A stretch of DNA of 64,000 bases. Source: Collinsella sp. AF20-14LB. Its GTDB lineage: Bacteria; Actinomycetota; Coriobacteriia; Coriobacteriales; Coriobacteriaceae. The notes under the pieces were generated by a model. The model was not told the DNA's origin. It worked only from the letters and a program-made list of their open reading frames with translations, and did not search any database. Below are positions 17,869-26,130 of the stretch, one piece after another. How positions within the stretch are numbered: position 1 is the stretch's first letter; every line of letters starts with the position of its first letter. The position numbers were made by a program, and so were the translations under genes. The stretch is from positions 85,744 to 149,743 of the forward strand of contig NZ_QRWD01000006.1 in the NCBI RefSeq assembly GCF_003459505.1, in the 5' to 3' direction.

Positions 17869-18210
17869 ATGAACGTGCAAATCTTCGGGACTAAGAAGTC
17901 GTTCGATACCAAGAAGGCGCAGCGTTATTTTAAGGAGCGCCGCATTAAGGTGCAGTTTATTGACCTGAAGGAAAAGGAGATGAGCAAGGGCGAGCTCACG
18001 AGCGTGATGCAGGCGGTCGGCGGCATCGACAAGCTGCTCAATCCCAAGGCCAAGGACGAGGAGACGCTCGCGCTCATCCAGCACCTCACCCCTAGCCAGC
18101 GCTTCGACAAGTTGCTCGAGAACCAGCAGGTTCTAGCCGAGCCCATCGTGCGCAACGGCAAAAAGGCCACCGTCGGTTATTGCCCCGATGTATGGGGAGC
18201 CTGGGAGTAG
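17869..18210 (+). CDS. ArsC/Spx-family thioredoxin-fold protein
   Basis: 113 residues from ATG 17869. It starts MNVQIFGTKKSFDTKKAQRYF and contains KVQFIDLKEKEMSKGEL and LLENQQVLAEPIVRNGKKATVG, the pattern of the ArsC/YffB/Spx fold including the conserved cis-Pro region. The usual N-terminal Cys (CxxC or CxxS) is replaced here by Thr-Lys-Lys-Ser, so arsenate reductase activity is unlikely; a Spx-like or glutathione-independent role is possible. Co-located with a flavodoxin-like reductase. Confidence 0.75.
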   Translation: MNVQIFGTKKSFDTKKAQRYFKERRIKVQFIDLKEKEMSKGELTSVMQAVGGIDKLLNPKAKDEETLALIQHLTPSQRFDKLLENQQVLAEPIVRNGKKATVGYCPDVWGAWE

Positions 18211-18296
18211 CCTGTGTTATTTGCCGGCGCGTGGGTATAAGAGCAGGCGTTTGGCATAAGATTCAACTGTAAGCCACGTCTAACAAAGGAGGGCAC

Positions 18297-19427
18297 ATGC
18301 CCAACAAACCCGTGAAGATCATCATGCTTACCGGATACCTCGGTGCCGGCAAGACCACACTGCTCAACCACATCCTCGCTAACGACGGCGGCATCCGCGC
18401 CGCCGTGATCGTCAACGATATCGGCGAGATCAACGTCGACGCCAGCCTCATCGCCGACGGCGGCCTTTCCGAGACCGACGACCTCATCCCGCTCACCAAC
18501 GGCTGCATCTGCTGCACGCTTTCGGACGACCTGGCCAACCAGCTGCAGGGCATCGCCGATTCGGGCAAGTTCGACTACATCATCATCGAGGCCTCGGGCA
18601 TTTGCGAGCCTATCCCCATCGCCTACACCATCTCGAGCTTCTGCGACGAGGCCAAGGTTGGCGGCGAGCCCAAGCTTGCGCTCGACAACATCGTGGCCGT
18701 GGTCGACTGCGCCCGCATGTACGACGAGTTCAACGGCGGTCGCGACCTGCTGGCCGAGGACATTGACGAGGACGACATCGAGAGCCTGCTCATTCAGCAG
18801 ATCGAGTTTTGCTCCACGCTGATTCTCAACAAGACCGATACCGTCACGCCTGAGCAGATTGCCGAGCTCAAGGCCATCGTGCGCAGCCTGCAGAAGGACG
18901 CCGTGATTGTCGAGGCCCAAAACGGCGAGGTTCCCATGGAGGAACTGCTCGACACCGATCGCTTCGACTTTATGCGCGCCTACAACTCCGCCGCCTGGAT
19001 CGAGGCCATGGAGCATCCCGAGGAGCACGACAACCCCGAAGTGCTCGAGTACGACATCGAGACCTTTGTGTACTCGCGCCGCAAGCCGTTTGACCTGCAG
19101 AAGTTCACCGATTTTGTCGAGCAGGAGTGGCCCGACGAGGTCATTCGCGTCAAAGGCCCGCTGTGGCAGACCGGCGATCCGGACATGTGCTACATGTTTG
19201 AGCAGGCCGGCCACCAGATGCGTCTGATGGAAAACGGCCTGTTTGTCGATTCTGCGCCCGAGGGCGAGAAGCAGAAGATTATCGACGAGAACCCCGAAAT
19301 CATGCAGATTTGGGACGACGAGACGGGCGACCGCATGACGAGCCTGTGCATCATCGGCCGTCACATGGACAAGGACGCACTCATCGCCTCCCTCGATGCC
19401 TGCCTGACCGACTGGCACCGCGCCTAG
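18297..19427 (+). CDS. CobW/COG0523-family GTPase (metal chaperone)
   Basis: 376 residues; ATG 18297 follows AAAGGAGGG. Walker A is GYLGAGKTTLLNHIL, the metal-binding CxCC motif is NGCICCTL, and the guanine-specificity motif is NKTD. The C-terminal CobW_C domain begins about residue 260. Family members deliver zinc or other metals to client enzymes using GTP. No Zur-type box is visible upstream, so zinc-responsive control cannot be claimed. It is followed by a strong terminator. Confidence 0.85.
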   Translation: MPNKPVKIIMLTGYLGAGKTTLLNHILANDGGIRAAVIVNDIGEINVDASLIADGGLSETDDLIPLTNGCICCTLSDDLANQLQGIADSGKFDYIIIEASGICEPIPIAYTISSFCDEAKVGGEPKLALDNIVAVVDCARMYDEFNGGRDLLAEDIDEDDIESLLIQQIEFCSTLILNKTDTVTPEQIAELKAIVRSLQKDAVIVEAQNGEVPMEELLDTDRFDFMRAYNSAAWIEAMEHPEEHDNPEVLEYDIETFVYSRRKPFDLQKFTDFVEQEWPDEVIRVKGPLWQTGDPDMCYMFEQAGHQMRLMENGLFVDSAPEGEKQKIIDENPEIMQIWDDETGDRMTSLCIIGRHMDKDALIASLDACLTDWHRA

Positions 19428-19467
19428 GTTTATCCAAGCGGGTATTTTTCCGCCTACGTAACCGCCA

Positions 19468-19502
19468 AACCACCACGAAGGTGCCCTTCGTGGTGGTTTT
19501 TC
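19468..19502 (+). terminator. Rho-independent terminator after the CobW gene
   Basis: AACCACCACGAAG pairs with CTTCGTGGTGGTT around five bases, followed by TTTTCG. It ends about 20 bases before the trmL start. Confidence 0.85.
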
Positions 19503-19522
19503 GTTCTGAGCCAAGGAGATTC

Positions 19523-20122
19523 ATGTTCAACATTGTGCTGTATGCGCCCGAGATTCCGGCCAATACGGGCAATATCGGCCGCACTTGCGTGGTTACCGGT
19601 ACCCGCCTGCATCTGGTGGAGCCGCTGGGGTTTTCGCTCGACGACAAGACAGTGCGTCGCGCCGGCCTGGGCTACTGGCAAAACTTGGACGTGACGACCT
19701 ATGCCGGCTGGGAGGATTTCCTTGCGCGCAACGGCCTCTCCCCCGCCGACGAGCGCCTGCATCTGCTGACCAAAAAGGCACGCCGCACCTATGCGCAAAG
19801 TACCTACCGCGATGGCGACTACTTGGTCTTTGGCAGCGAGAGCTCGGGGATTCCCGAGCCACTGCTTGCCGCGGCGCCCGAGCGCTGCGAGCGCATTCCC
19901 ATGCTGCGCGATTGCGACTCGCTCGACAACGCCGAGGCCTGGGAAGCCCACGAGGAATCGCTCGGGCATATCGAGGGCAGCCACGAGGCCATCCTTCAGC
20001 AGGATATCTGCGGCAACTTCGTCGATCCGAACGACTACCGCATCAGCGCCCTCAACCTCTCCAACAGCGCCGCCATCGTCCTCTACGAGGCTCTGCGCCA
20101 AACAGGCTTTCCGGGAATGTGA
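19523..20122 (+). CDS. trmL: tRNA (cytidine(34)-2'-O)-methyltransferase
   Basis: 199 residues, ATG after AAGGAGA. SPOUT-fold methyltransferase of the wobble base in tRNA-Leu. Motifs: NIVLYAPEIPANTGNIGRTC at the start, LVFGSESSGIPE (SAM-binding knot) and ALNLSNSAAIVLYEALRQ (C-terminal knot). Slightly longer than the E. coli enzyme because of an insertion near residues 155-175. Its last codon and stop (ATGTGA) lie inside the palindrome at 20115-20149. Confidence 0.88.
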   Translation: MFNIVLYAPEIPANTGNIGRTCVVTGTRLHLVEPLGFSLDDKTVRRAGLGYWQNLDVTTYAGWEDFLARNGLSPADERLHLLTKKARRTYAQSTYRDGDYLVFGSESSGIPEPLLAAAPERCERIPMLRDCDSLDNAEAWEAHEESLGHIEGSHEAILQQDICGNFVDPNDYRISALNLSNSAAIVLYEALRQTGFPGM

Positions 20123-20149
20123 CAAAGAGACGGTCCCTTTGTCACATTC
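20115..20149. repeat. Palindrome with TGTGACAAA arms and GACgGTC centre, overlapping the trmL stop
   Basis: GAATGTGACAAAG (20115-20127) pairs with CTTTGTCACATTC (20137-20149). The centre reads a-GAC-g-GTC-c, so the whole unit is an odd-length palindrome with one mismatch. It supplies the Met codon and TGA stop of trmL on the plus strand and ends two bases before the stop of the UvrA-like gene on the other strand. A sister copy lies at 23845-23875. Confidence 0.85.
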
Positions 20150-20151
20150 GG

Positions 20152-22665
20152 TTATAGGTAGCGGCCAGTGATGCTTGTGGAGCACGCCACGATGTCGCCC
20201 GGCGTGCCGGCGCAGACGATTTGCCCGCCCGCGTCGCCGCCGCCCGGGCCCATGTCAATCACGTAATCGGCGTTACGGATAAGGTCGAGGTCGTGTTCGA
20301 TCACGATAACCGTGGCGCCCTTGGCAACGAGGCCGTCAAACACGCTCAGCAACACCTGAACATCGAGCGGATGCAGGCCGATGGTGGGCTCGTCGAACAC
20401 GAATACGGCATTGTCCTGCACGCGGCCCATCTCGCTCGCAAGCTTAAGACGCTGCGCCTCGCCGCCCGAAAGCGCCGGCGTGGGCTCGCCGAGCGTCAGG
20501 TAGCCCAAGCCCAGGTCGTGCAGGGTCTGCAGGCGCGTCTGGACTTTCTTGAGTCCCACCGTAGTGTCGAGGGCCTCGTCCACACTCATGTCCATAAGCT
20601 GCGGCAACGTGAGCAGGCTGCCGTCCTTGCCCTCGCGATGGATATGCGAAGCCGCGTCTGCATAACGCGAACCACGACATGCGGGACAGACGATCTCGAC
20701 ATCGGGCAAAAACTGCACGTCGAGCGATATCGAACCCGTGCCATCGCACGTAGGGCAGCGCAAGGCGCCGGTGTTGTAGCTAAATGCGCCCGCCTTGTAG
20801 CCGGCTGCCTTGGCCTCGGACGTACGGGCGAAGGCGCGGCGCAGCTCATCGTGGATGTCGGCATAGGTCGCTACCGTCGAGCGCACGTTGGCGCCGATGG
20901 GCGTGGCGTCAATCAGGTTGGCGCGCGCGATGCCCTCGGCATCGACCCAGCGCACGTGCCTGGGCAGGCGCTCGCCGGCCGCCTGCGCCTTGAGTGCCGG
21001 AATGAGCGTCTCGAGCACCAGCGTCGTCTTGCCCGAACCCGAAACGCCCGTCACCGCGACAAGACGGCCGCGCGGAATATCGACTTCGAGCGATTTGACG
21101 GTATGCATGGCATCGGTCGCCATGCGGATATGACCGTGGTCGAATAGTTCGTCGTCAGTCACCTGCGGGCGTAAGCGCCTGGGATTCGAGCGCAAAAACG
21201 GCGCAATGCGGCTGCCCTGCGATTGCTCGACCTCATCCACCGTACCAGCGGCGATCACGTTACCGCCTCCCGCTCCGGCAACGGGACCCATTTCGACCAG
21301 GTAGTCGGCTTCCGCCAGCACGCGTGTGTCGTGATCGACAACGACCACGGTGTTGCCGTCATCTACCAAATCGCGCATCACGCCTACCAAGCCGTCGACA
21401 TTGGCAGGATGCAAACCGATCGAGGGCTCGTCCAGCACATAGAGCACACCCGTCGATCGGTTGCGCACCACGCGGGCAAGTTGCACGCGCTGGCGCTCAC
21501 CTGTGGATAGCGTGGCACCGGCGCGGTCGAGCGAAAGGTAATCGAGGCCCAGGTCGACCAGGCGGCGGGCCGTACTCAAAAACGAATCGCAGATGTCCCC
21601 GGCCATGGGCCGCATCTCGGCCGGCAAGGATGAAGGCACCTCGCGCACCCACTCAATCGCCTCGCCCAGCGTCATGGCCGCCGCCTGTGCCAGATTGATA
21701 CCACGCACCTGGGGCTGGCGCGCAGCCTCGGAGAGACGCGTGCCGCCGCAATCGCGGCACGGGCCCTCGCGCAAAAAGCGAGCTACGCGCTTAAGTCCCT
21801 TATCGTCCTTAACCTTGGCGAGCGCATTCTCAACGGTATAGACGGCGTTGTAATAGGTAAAGTCGAGCGGCGTGGCGCCCTCGCCGTTTTTGGGAACGTA
21901 AAGAATGTGCTTCTTAACCGCCGGACCATGAAACACGGTATCGCGCTCGGCAGGCGTGAGCTGGTTGAACGGCACGTCGGTGCGCACACCCATCTCGCCA
22001 GCCACCTGCTTCATCAGATCCCACATGAGCGTGCCCCAGGGAAGCACCGCGCCCTCGTTGATGGTCTTTGACTCGTCGGGCACCAGACTCGCCTCGTCCA
22101 CCTCGCGCATGACGCCGGTACCGCCGCAGGTAGGACACGCGCCGCCGCTGTTAAAGGCAAGGTCCTCGGCGCCCGGCGCGTAGAACTCGTGACCGCATGC
22201 GGGGCACGTGAGCGACAGGCCCGCAGCCACGTTAAGGCTCGGCTCCACACGCGCCCCACAATGCGGGCACACGTGATGGGCGCAGCGGCTAAAGAGCAGA
22301 CGCAGGCTATTGTTGAGCTCGGTCATGGTGCCAAAGGTCGAGCGCACGCCCGGCACACTGGGACGCTGATGCAACGCGAGTGCCGCCGGCACGTGCAGCA
22401 CCTCGTCCACCTGGGCGTGCTCGGCCTGCGTCAGACGACGGCGGGTATAGGTGCTGAGCGCCTCCAGGTAACGGCGCGAGCCCTCGGCATAAAGAACTCC
22501 CAGCGCCAGCGAACTCTTGCCCGAGCCCGACACGCCGGCAATACCCACGAGCCTTCCCAGCGGGATATCGATATCGATGTCCTTGAGGTTGTGCACGCGC
22601 GCGCCACGCACCTCGATAGCCTGCGGGCTCATCTTCTGTTCCGTCACTTTTATCACCCTACTCAT
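20152..22665 (-). CDS. UvrA-like ABC ATPase (UvrA2/DrrC type)
   Basis: 837 residues from ATG 22665, which overlaps the preceding stop (ATGAGTAG). Two ABC ATPase halves are complete: Walker A GVSGSGKSSLALG and GVSGSGKTTLVLE, signatures LSTGERQRVQLARV and LSGGEAQRLKLASEM, and Walker B VLDEPSIGLHP and VFDEPTIGLHP. Zinc-finger clusters include CPHCGARV/CPACGHEF and CPTCDGTG/CPACRGSRY. It is about 100 residues shorter than housekeeping UvrA, and the region after the first Walker A that normally holds the UvrB-binding domain is reduced. This resembles UvrA2/drug-resistance paralogues that act without UvrB. Translationally coupled to the AAA ATPase gene upstream. Confidence 0.85.
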   Translation of the reverse strand: MSRVIKVTEQKMSPQAIEVRGARVHNLKDIDIDIPLGRLVGIAGVSGSGKSSLALGVLYAEGSRRYLEALSTYTRRRLTQAEHAQVDEVLHVPAALALHQRPSVPGVRSTFGTMTELNNSLRLLFSRCAHHVCPHCGARVEPSLNVAAGLSLTCPACGHEFYAPGAEDLAFNSGGACPTCGGTGVMREVDEASLVPDESKTINEGAVLPWGTLMWDLMKQVAGEMGVRTDVPFNQLTPAERDTVFHGPAVKKHILYVPKNGEGATPLDFTYYNAVYTVENALAKVKDDKGLKRVARFLREGPCRDCGGTRLSEAARQPQVRGINLAQAAAMTLGEAIEWVREVPSSLPAEMRPMAGDICDSFLSTARRLVDLGLDYLSLDRAGATLSTGERQRVQLARVVRNRSTGVLYVLDEPSIGLHPANVDGLVGVMRDLVDDGNTVVVVDHDTRVLAEADYLVEMGPVAGAGGGNVIAAGTVDEVEQSQGSRIAPFLRSNPRRLRPQVTDDELFDHGHIRMATDAMHTVKSLEVDIPRGRLVAVTGVSGSGKTTLVLETLIPALKAQAAGERLPRHVRWVDAEGIARANLIDATPIGANVRSTVATYADIHDELRRAFARTSEAKAAGYKAGAFSYNTGALRCPTCDGTGSISLDVQFLPDVEIVCPACRGSRYADAASHIHREGKDGSLLTLPQLMDMSVDEALDTTVGLKKVQTRLQTLHDLGLGYLTLGEPTPALSGGEAQRLKLASEMGRVQDNAVFVFDEPTIGLHPLDVQVLLSVFDGLVAKGATVIVIEHDLDLIRNADYVIDMGPGGGDAGGQIVCAGTPGDIVACSTSITGRYL

Positions 22666-23776
22666 GCCATAAAATGCGTTCGCGGATGTACTCGCCCAGC
22701 ATGGGCACGGCAAACCGGACGAGGCCGTATCCGGCGGCCTCGATGACGCGCTCGCGAATCAGGCTTGCGCGATATTTACTCGCCCAGCTCTGGGTGCGAT
22801 CGCAGCGCTCAATGATATCCGCCATGCGCGTCGGTTTGTCCTCGTCAACCGCCATGGCCTCGATAAAAAGGCGCTGTGGACTGCGCAGCCCGTAATACAG
22901 GGGCGTATCGACCGCTTCGTAGAACTCGGAGACGGCATCCGCATGGCCATCCTCGACATCGCGCCTTTCAATGACCTGCGAGTTGCGCCGGACAGCAGAG
23001 CGCCACATGTAATATCCCACCAGCTGAACCATATAGGGATGCCCCATACTCTTGCGCGCCGCAAGGTCCGCCGCCTCCGCGTCAACGTAAAGACCAGCGT
23101 CTTTAACCGTCTGGATATATGAATCGCGCACCTTGGGCAAAGAAATCGCCCCCAACGTACGCTGCTGGGCGCGCCGTAAAAACGTCACGCTCGGCTCTTC
23201 GAGCAAATCGTCAACCATACTGGGTAAGCCGGCGAACACCAGCGCAAGACCGCGCTGGTCGCTATCGGACAAGCCCGTGGCATCCTGATCTCCGAGCACC
23301 TGCTGATAAAGAACGGCAAGAGCCGCCAACTCCTCGATAGACGCGGACTGAGCCTCGTCAATCGCAAACAGGATGCCCTTACCTGGACCGAGCTTCTTGA
23401 GACGCTCGTTGACCAGCCCCCGCAACGTCTCGCCCTTTGCCCGCGCCGCCTCGACCGACATCCGGCCAAACGACGGCCCAAACTCCATTGACGTCACAAC
23501 GGGTTTATTCGAGCGAAGCGCGTCGGCCAGGCGATCGCACAAGCCAAGCGAAGCGGAATCGGAGACAACCGCCCATCCGCGCTCATTGGCTAGACGTTGC
23601 AGCTCCCACAGGAGAACCGTCTTGCCGCAGCCGCGGTTTCCCGTAATGAGCATGAGCCTGCCCGGCGCTCCGGCGCCGTTATCGAGCCCTTCCTCAAAAT
23701 CTTCGATGACCGACTCGCGACCGATGAGCACCGGAGGCCGCTTACCAGCCGTTGGCTTAAAGGGATTTGGATTCAT
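22658..23776 (-). CDS. AAA ATPase (AAA_16-like) with C-terminal winged-helix-like region
   Basis: 372 residues; ATG 23776 follows GAGGAGG. Walker A is GNRGCGKTVLLWEL and Walker B is GILFAIDEAQSAS. A sensor-like VFAGLPSMVDDLL segment and a helical lid come next, then residues 280-370 resembling a winged helix (YGLRSPQRLFIEAMAVDE). This layout is shared by Orc1/Cdc6-like and STAND-type regulatory ATPases. Function unknown. Two context facts stand out: its 3' end overlaps the UvrA-like start by eight bases, and three 10-bp direct repeats lie just upstream, which a DNA-binding ATPase could recognise. A DNA-damage or resistance-linked unit with the UvrA-like protein is an inference. Confidence 0.75.
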   Translation of the reverse strand: MNPNPFKPTAGKRPPVLIGRESVIEDFEEGLDNGAGAPGRLMLITGNRGCGKTVLLWELQRLANERGWAVVSDSASLGLCDRLADALRSNKPVVTSMEFGPSFGRMSVEAARAKGETLRGLVNERLKKLGPGKGILFAIDEAQSASIEELAALAVLYQQVLGDQDATGLSDSDQRGLALVFAGLPSMVDDLLEEPSVTFLRRAQQRTLGAISLPKVRDSYIQTVKDAGLYVDAEAADLAARKSMGHPYMVQLVGYYMWRSAVRRNSQVIERRDVEDGHADAVSEFYEAVDTPLYYGLRSPQRLFIEAMAVDEDKPTRMADIIERCDRTQSWASKYRASLIRERVIEAAGYGLVRFAVPMLGEYIRERILWHE

Positions 23777-23810
23777 GTCGGCCTCCTCGGATTGGCAAAC
23801 GCTGATAATA

Positions 23811-23840
23811 GTTATACCAACTTATACCGAGTTATACCAA
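23811..23840. repeat. Three tandem 10-bp iterons (TTATACC) upstream of the AAA ATPase gene
   Basis: GTTATACCAA, CTTATACCGA and GTTATACCAA follow one another without spacers, 35-65 bases upstream of the ATPase ATG. One helical turn per unit suggests cooperative binding on one face of DNA, for example by the ATPase itself. On the coding strand the units read TTGGTATAAC and contain -10-like TATAA. Confidence 0.8.
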
Positions 23841-23844
23841 CTGA

Positions 23845-23875
23845 ATGTGACAAGAGGACAGTCCCTTTGTCACAT
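23845..23875. repeat. Palindrome ATGTGACAA-GGACaGTCC-TTGTCACAT overlapping the TetM-like stop
   Basis: The arms ATGTGACAA and TTGTCACAT pair perfectly; inside them GGAC-a-GTCC pairs perfectly, with the flanking GA/CT pair imperfect. It is the sister of 20115-20149. The TGA stop of the minus-strand TetM-like gene (23870-23872) lies in the arm and is again preceded by ATG, exactly as in trmL. Confidence 0.87.
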
Positions 23876-25873
23876 GTGGCCGAAAAATTCTGCGTCGGCG
23901 GGGCGATAGGGGCGGAAGGTGGCAGGATCGACCTTTACGTGCGCCGCGGCGGGTACGTCGTACCATTTGACCGTGTAACCGGCGCCGTGGGCGCAAAAGA
24001 CCGAATCGGGCGTGTTGGGCAGATCGGCCTCGGGCTCGTAGGCGGCCGTCTCGATGACGCGCTCGGCATCATGGCAAGCCGCATAGCCGGCGAACTCCAG
24101 GTACAGATGCCCGCGGCCGCTCGTGTAGGCAGCCACCTCCAGCGCGTAATCCTGTACCTCGGATGCCGGCACGCGACCCACAAGCTTCGCCCGGTCTCCC
24201 GCCATCGTCGGCGGCTCGTACTCGGCACCCATGCGCGTGGCATCCGAGAGCGCCCGGCCCACGCACTCCCCCGGCACCTCGAGCTCAAAGTGGTACCACG
24301 GCTCCAACAGCACGGCTGTGCCGGCCTCGCGCGCCCGCATCAAACCCTGGCGAATCGCGCGGTACGTGGCCTGGCGAAAATCGCCGCCCTCGGTGTGTTT
24401 GGTATGCGCGCGGCCGCCCGTGAGCGTAATGCGCACATCGGTGATGGGCGAGCCGGTCAGCACGCCCAGGTGGTCGCGCTCCATGGCGTTGGTGAGCGCC
24501 AGACGTTGCCAGTTAAGATCGAGCTCATCGGTCGAGGTCACGGTGCCAAAGTGCACGCCCGAACCCGCTGGCAACGGCTCCAGACGCAGATGCACCTCGG
24601 CATAGTGGCGCAGTGGCTCAAAGTGGCCCACGCCCTCAACCGGCTGCGAAATAGTCTCCTTATAGAGAATGCCGCCGGGCTCAAACGCAATCGATAGACC
24701 AAAGCGATCTGCCAACACCCGCTGCACGACCTCGAGCTGCACGGCGCCCATCAACTGCAAATGAATCTGCTCAAGATGCGTATTCCAGCTTACGCCGAGC
24801 ATGGGGTCTTCGTCCGCCAACTCGGTCAGCGCTTTAAACACCGCATGGACATCATGTTCGCCCGGGAGCACCGTATAGGTGAGGACCGGCGCAATGACGG
24901 GTGCATCGCACCCGGGCTCCGCACCCAAGGCGTCCCCCGGGCGAACGTGCGCAAGACCCGTCACGGCACAAATACCGCCAGCGGCAACTTCCTGGGCAAG
25001 CTCGTACTTCTCTCCGTTATAGATGCGCACCTGATCGACTTTCTGCTCCCATGCCTCGGCACCGGAGCGCCCCTCGATCATCTGTTTTGCACGCAGCGTG
25101 CCGCCGGTCACTTTAACCCAAGCCAAGCGCTCTCCGCGAACGCCTCGGCTGACACGATAGACACGCGCGGCGAACTCCGGCGGCCACGCCCTCTCACGCA
25201 TCAGCGCACACATGCCATCCAGCAGCTCGCCCACGCCTTGGTCCCTGAGCGCCGAGCCGGCAAAGCAGGGAAAGAGCTTGCGCTCTGCAACCATGCGCGA
25301 CAGCGTTGCGACGGAAAGCTCGCCCGTCTCAAGAAACTCCTCGAGGGCTGCCTCGTCCAATGCGGCAGCGTCCTCCCAAGCGGCACCGCCCGCCAGCAGT
25401 TCGTTGGCATCCAGGCAGCCCCCGGAAAGACGCCGCCCAAGTTGTGCCAGCAAAACATCGCGGCCGGGATTCTCCAAGTCGATCTTGTTGATAAAGATGA
25501 ACGTCGGGATGCCATAGCGCGCAAGCAGGCGCCACAGGGTTTCGGTGTGTCCCTGCACGCCGTCGTTGGCACCTACCACCAAAATCGCGTAGTCGAGCGC
25601 GCGTAACGTGCGCTCCGCCTCGGCTGAAAAATCCACGTGACCGGGGGCGTCCACGAGCATAACGTGGGTTTCGTCGTGATCGAGCACAGCCTGCGACGAG
25701 AAAATCGTGATGCCGCGCTCGCGTTCGATAGCGTTGGTATCCAGGTGCGAGTCGCCGTCGTCCACACGGCCGCGCTTGCGAATGCGACCTGCGTTGAACA
25801 GCATGGCCTCGGCCAGCGTAGTCTTGCCGGCATCGACATGCGCCAAGATTCCAACGACAGCTTGCTTCGACAT
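23870..25873 (-). CDS. TetM/TetO-like ribosome-protection GTPase (EF-G family)
   Basis: 667 residues from ATG 25873, which follows AGAGGAGAG; 23 extra upstream codons are rejected. G-motifs: AHVDAGKTTLAEAM (G1), RGITIF (G2), DAPGHVDF (G3), NKID (G4). EF-G-like domains II-V follow, ending in AEFFGHM. Length and order match Tet(M)/(O)/(W) proteins (about 640 residues). The sequence differs in many conserved places (DAPGHVDF where Tet(M) has DTPGHMDF), so a chromosomal homologue is as likely as a true tetracycline determinant. No leader peptide or mobile-element flank is seen. It could release tetracycline-type drugs or help stalled ribosomes. Confidence 0.75.
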   Translation of the reverse strand: MSKQAVVGILAHVDAGKTTLAEAMLFNAGRIRKRGRVDDGDSHLDTNAIERERGITIFSSQAVLDHDETHVMLVDAPGHVDFSAEAERTLRALDYAILVVGANDGVQGHTETLWRLLARYGIPTFIFINKIDLENPGRDVLLAQLGRRLSGGCLDANELLAGGAAWEDAAALDEAALEEFLETGELSVATLSRMVAERKLFPCFAGSALRDQGVGELLDGMCALMRERAWPPEFAARVYRVSRGVRGERLAWVKVTGGTLRAKQMIEGRSGAEAWEQKVDQVRIYNGEKYELAQEVAAGGICAVTGLAHVRPGDALGAEPGCDAPVIAPVLTYTVLPGEHDVHAVFKALTELADEDPMLGVSWNTHLEQIHLQLMGAVQLEVVQRVLADRFGLSIAFEPGGILYKETISQPVEGVGHFEPLRHYAEVHLRLEPLPAGSGVHFGTVTSTDELDLNWQRLALTNAMERDHLGVLTGSPITDVRITLTGGRAHTKHTEGGDFRQATYRAIRQGLMRAREAGTAVLLEPWYHFELEVPGECVGRALSDATRMGAEYEPPTMAGDRAKLVGRVPASEVQDYALEVAAYTSGRGHLYLEFAGYAACHDAERVIETAAYEPEADLPNTPDSVFCAHGAGYTVKWYDVPAAAHVKVDPATFRPYRPADAEFFGHM

Positions 25874-26067
25874 GGCTCTCCTCTTATTGCAAGCCCACCG
25901 CACGCGGCAACGGGCATTCTCGTTCCACACTGGATGATACAATTTACGGGCCGGCGGGCGAAGCGGGCCCTATCCCCCGACCGAGCTCATCGCCCCGCGT
26001 TGCCGCGCGGCGATTTTCGCAGGTTCGCGCCTTGCGAAAGCCGGCACCTCCCCTAACAGCGCAGCGA

Positions 26068-26098
26068 CCAAAAATGGCCCCACCCGGGGCCATTTTCA
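26068..26098 (-). terminator. Terminator after the acetyltransferase gene
   Basis: AAAATGGCCCC pairs with GGGGCCATTTT around a four-base loop. On the minus strand the stem is followed by T-rich TTTTTGG. It closes the gene ending at 26131. Confidence 0.75.
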
Positions 26099-26130
26099 TG
26101 TACATGGATTGTTGATACGCGTCCTCGCTC

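Noticed and set aside
18177..19514. 445-codon frame antisense to the CobW gene
   Set aside because: High-GC shadow of a conserved GTPase gene; no ribosome site.
23811..23840. CRISPR-like array
   Set aside because: The three units are 10 bp and without spacers; no array of 25-40-base repeats with spacers and no cas gene is visible anywhere in the window.
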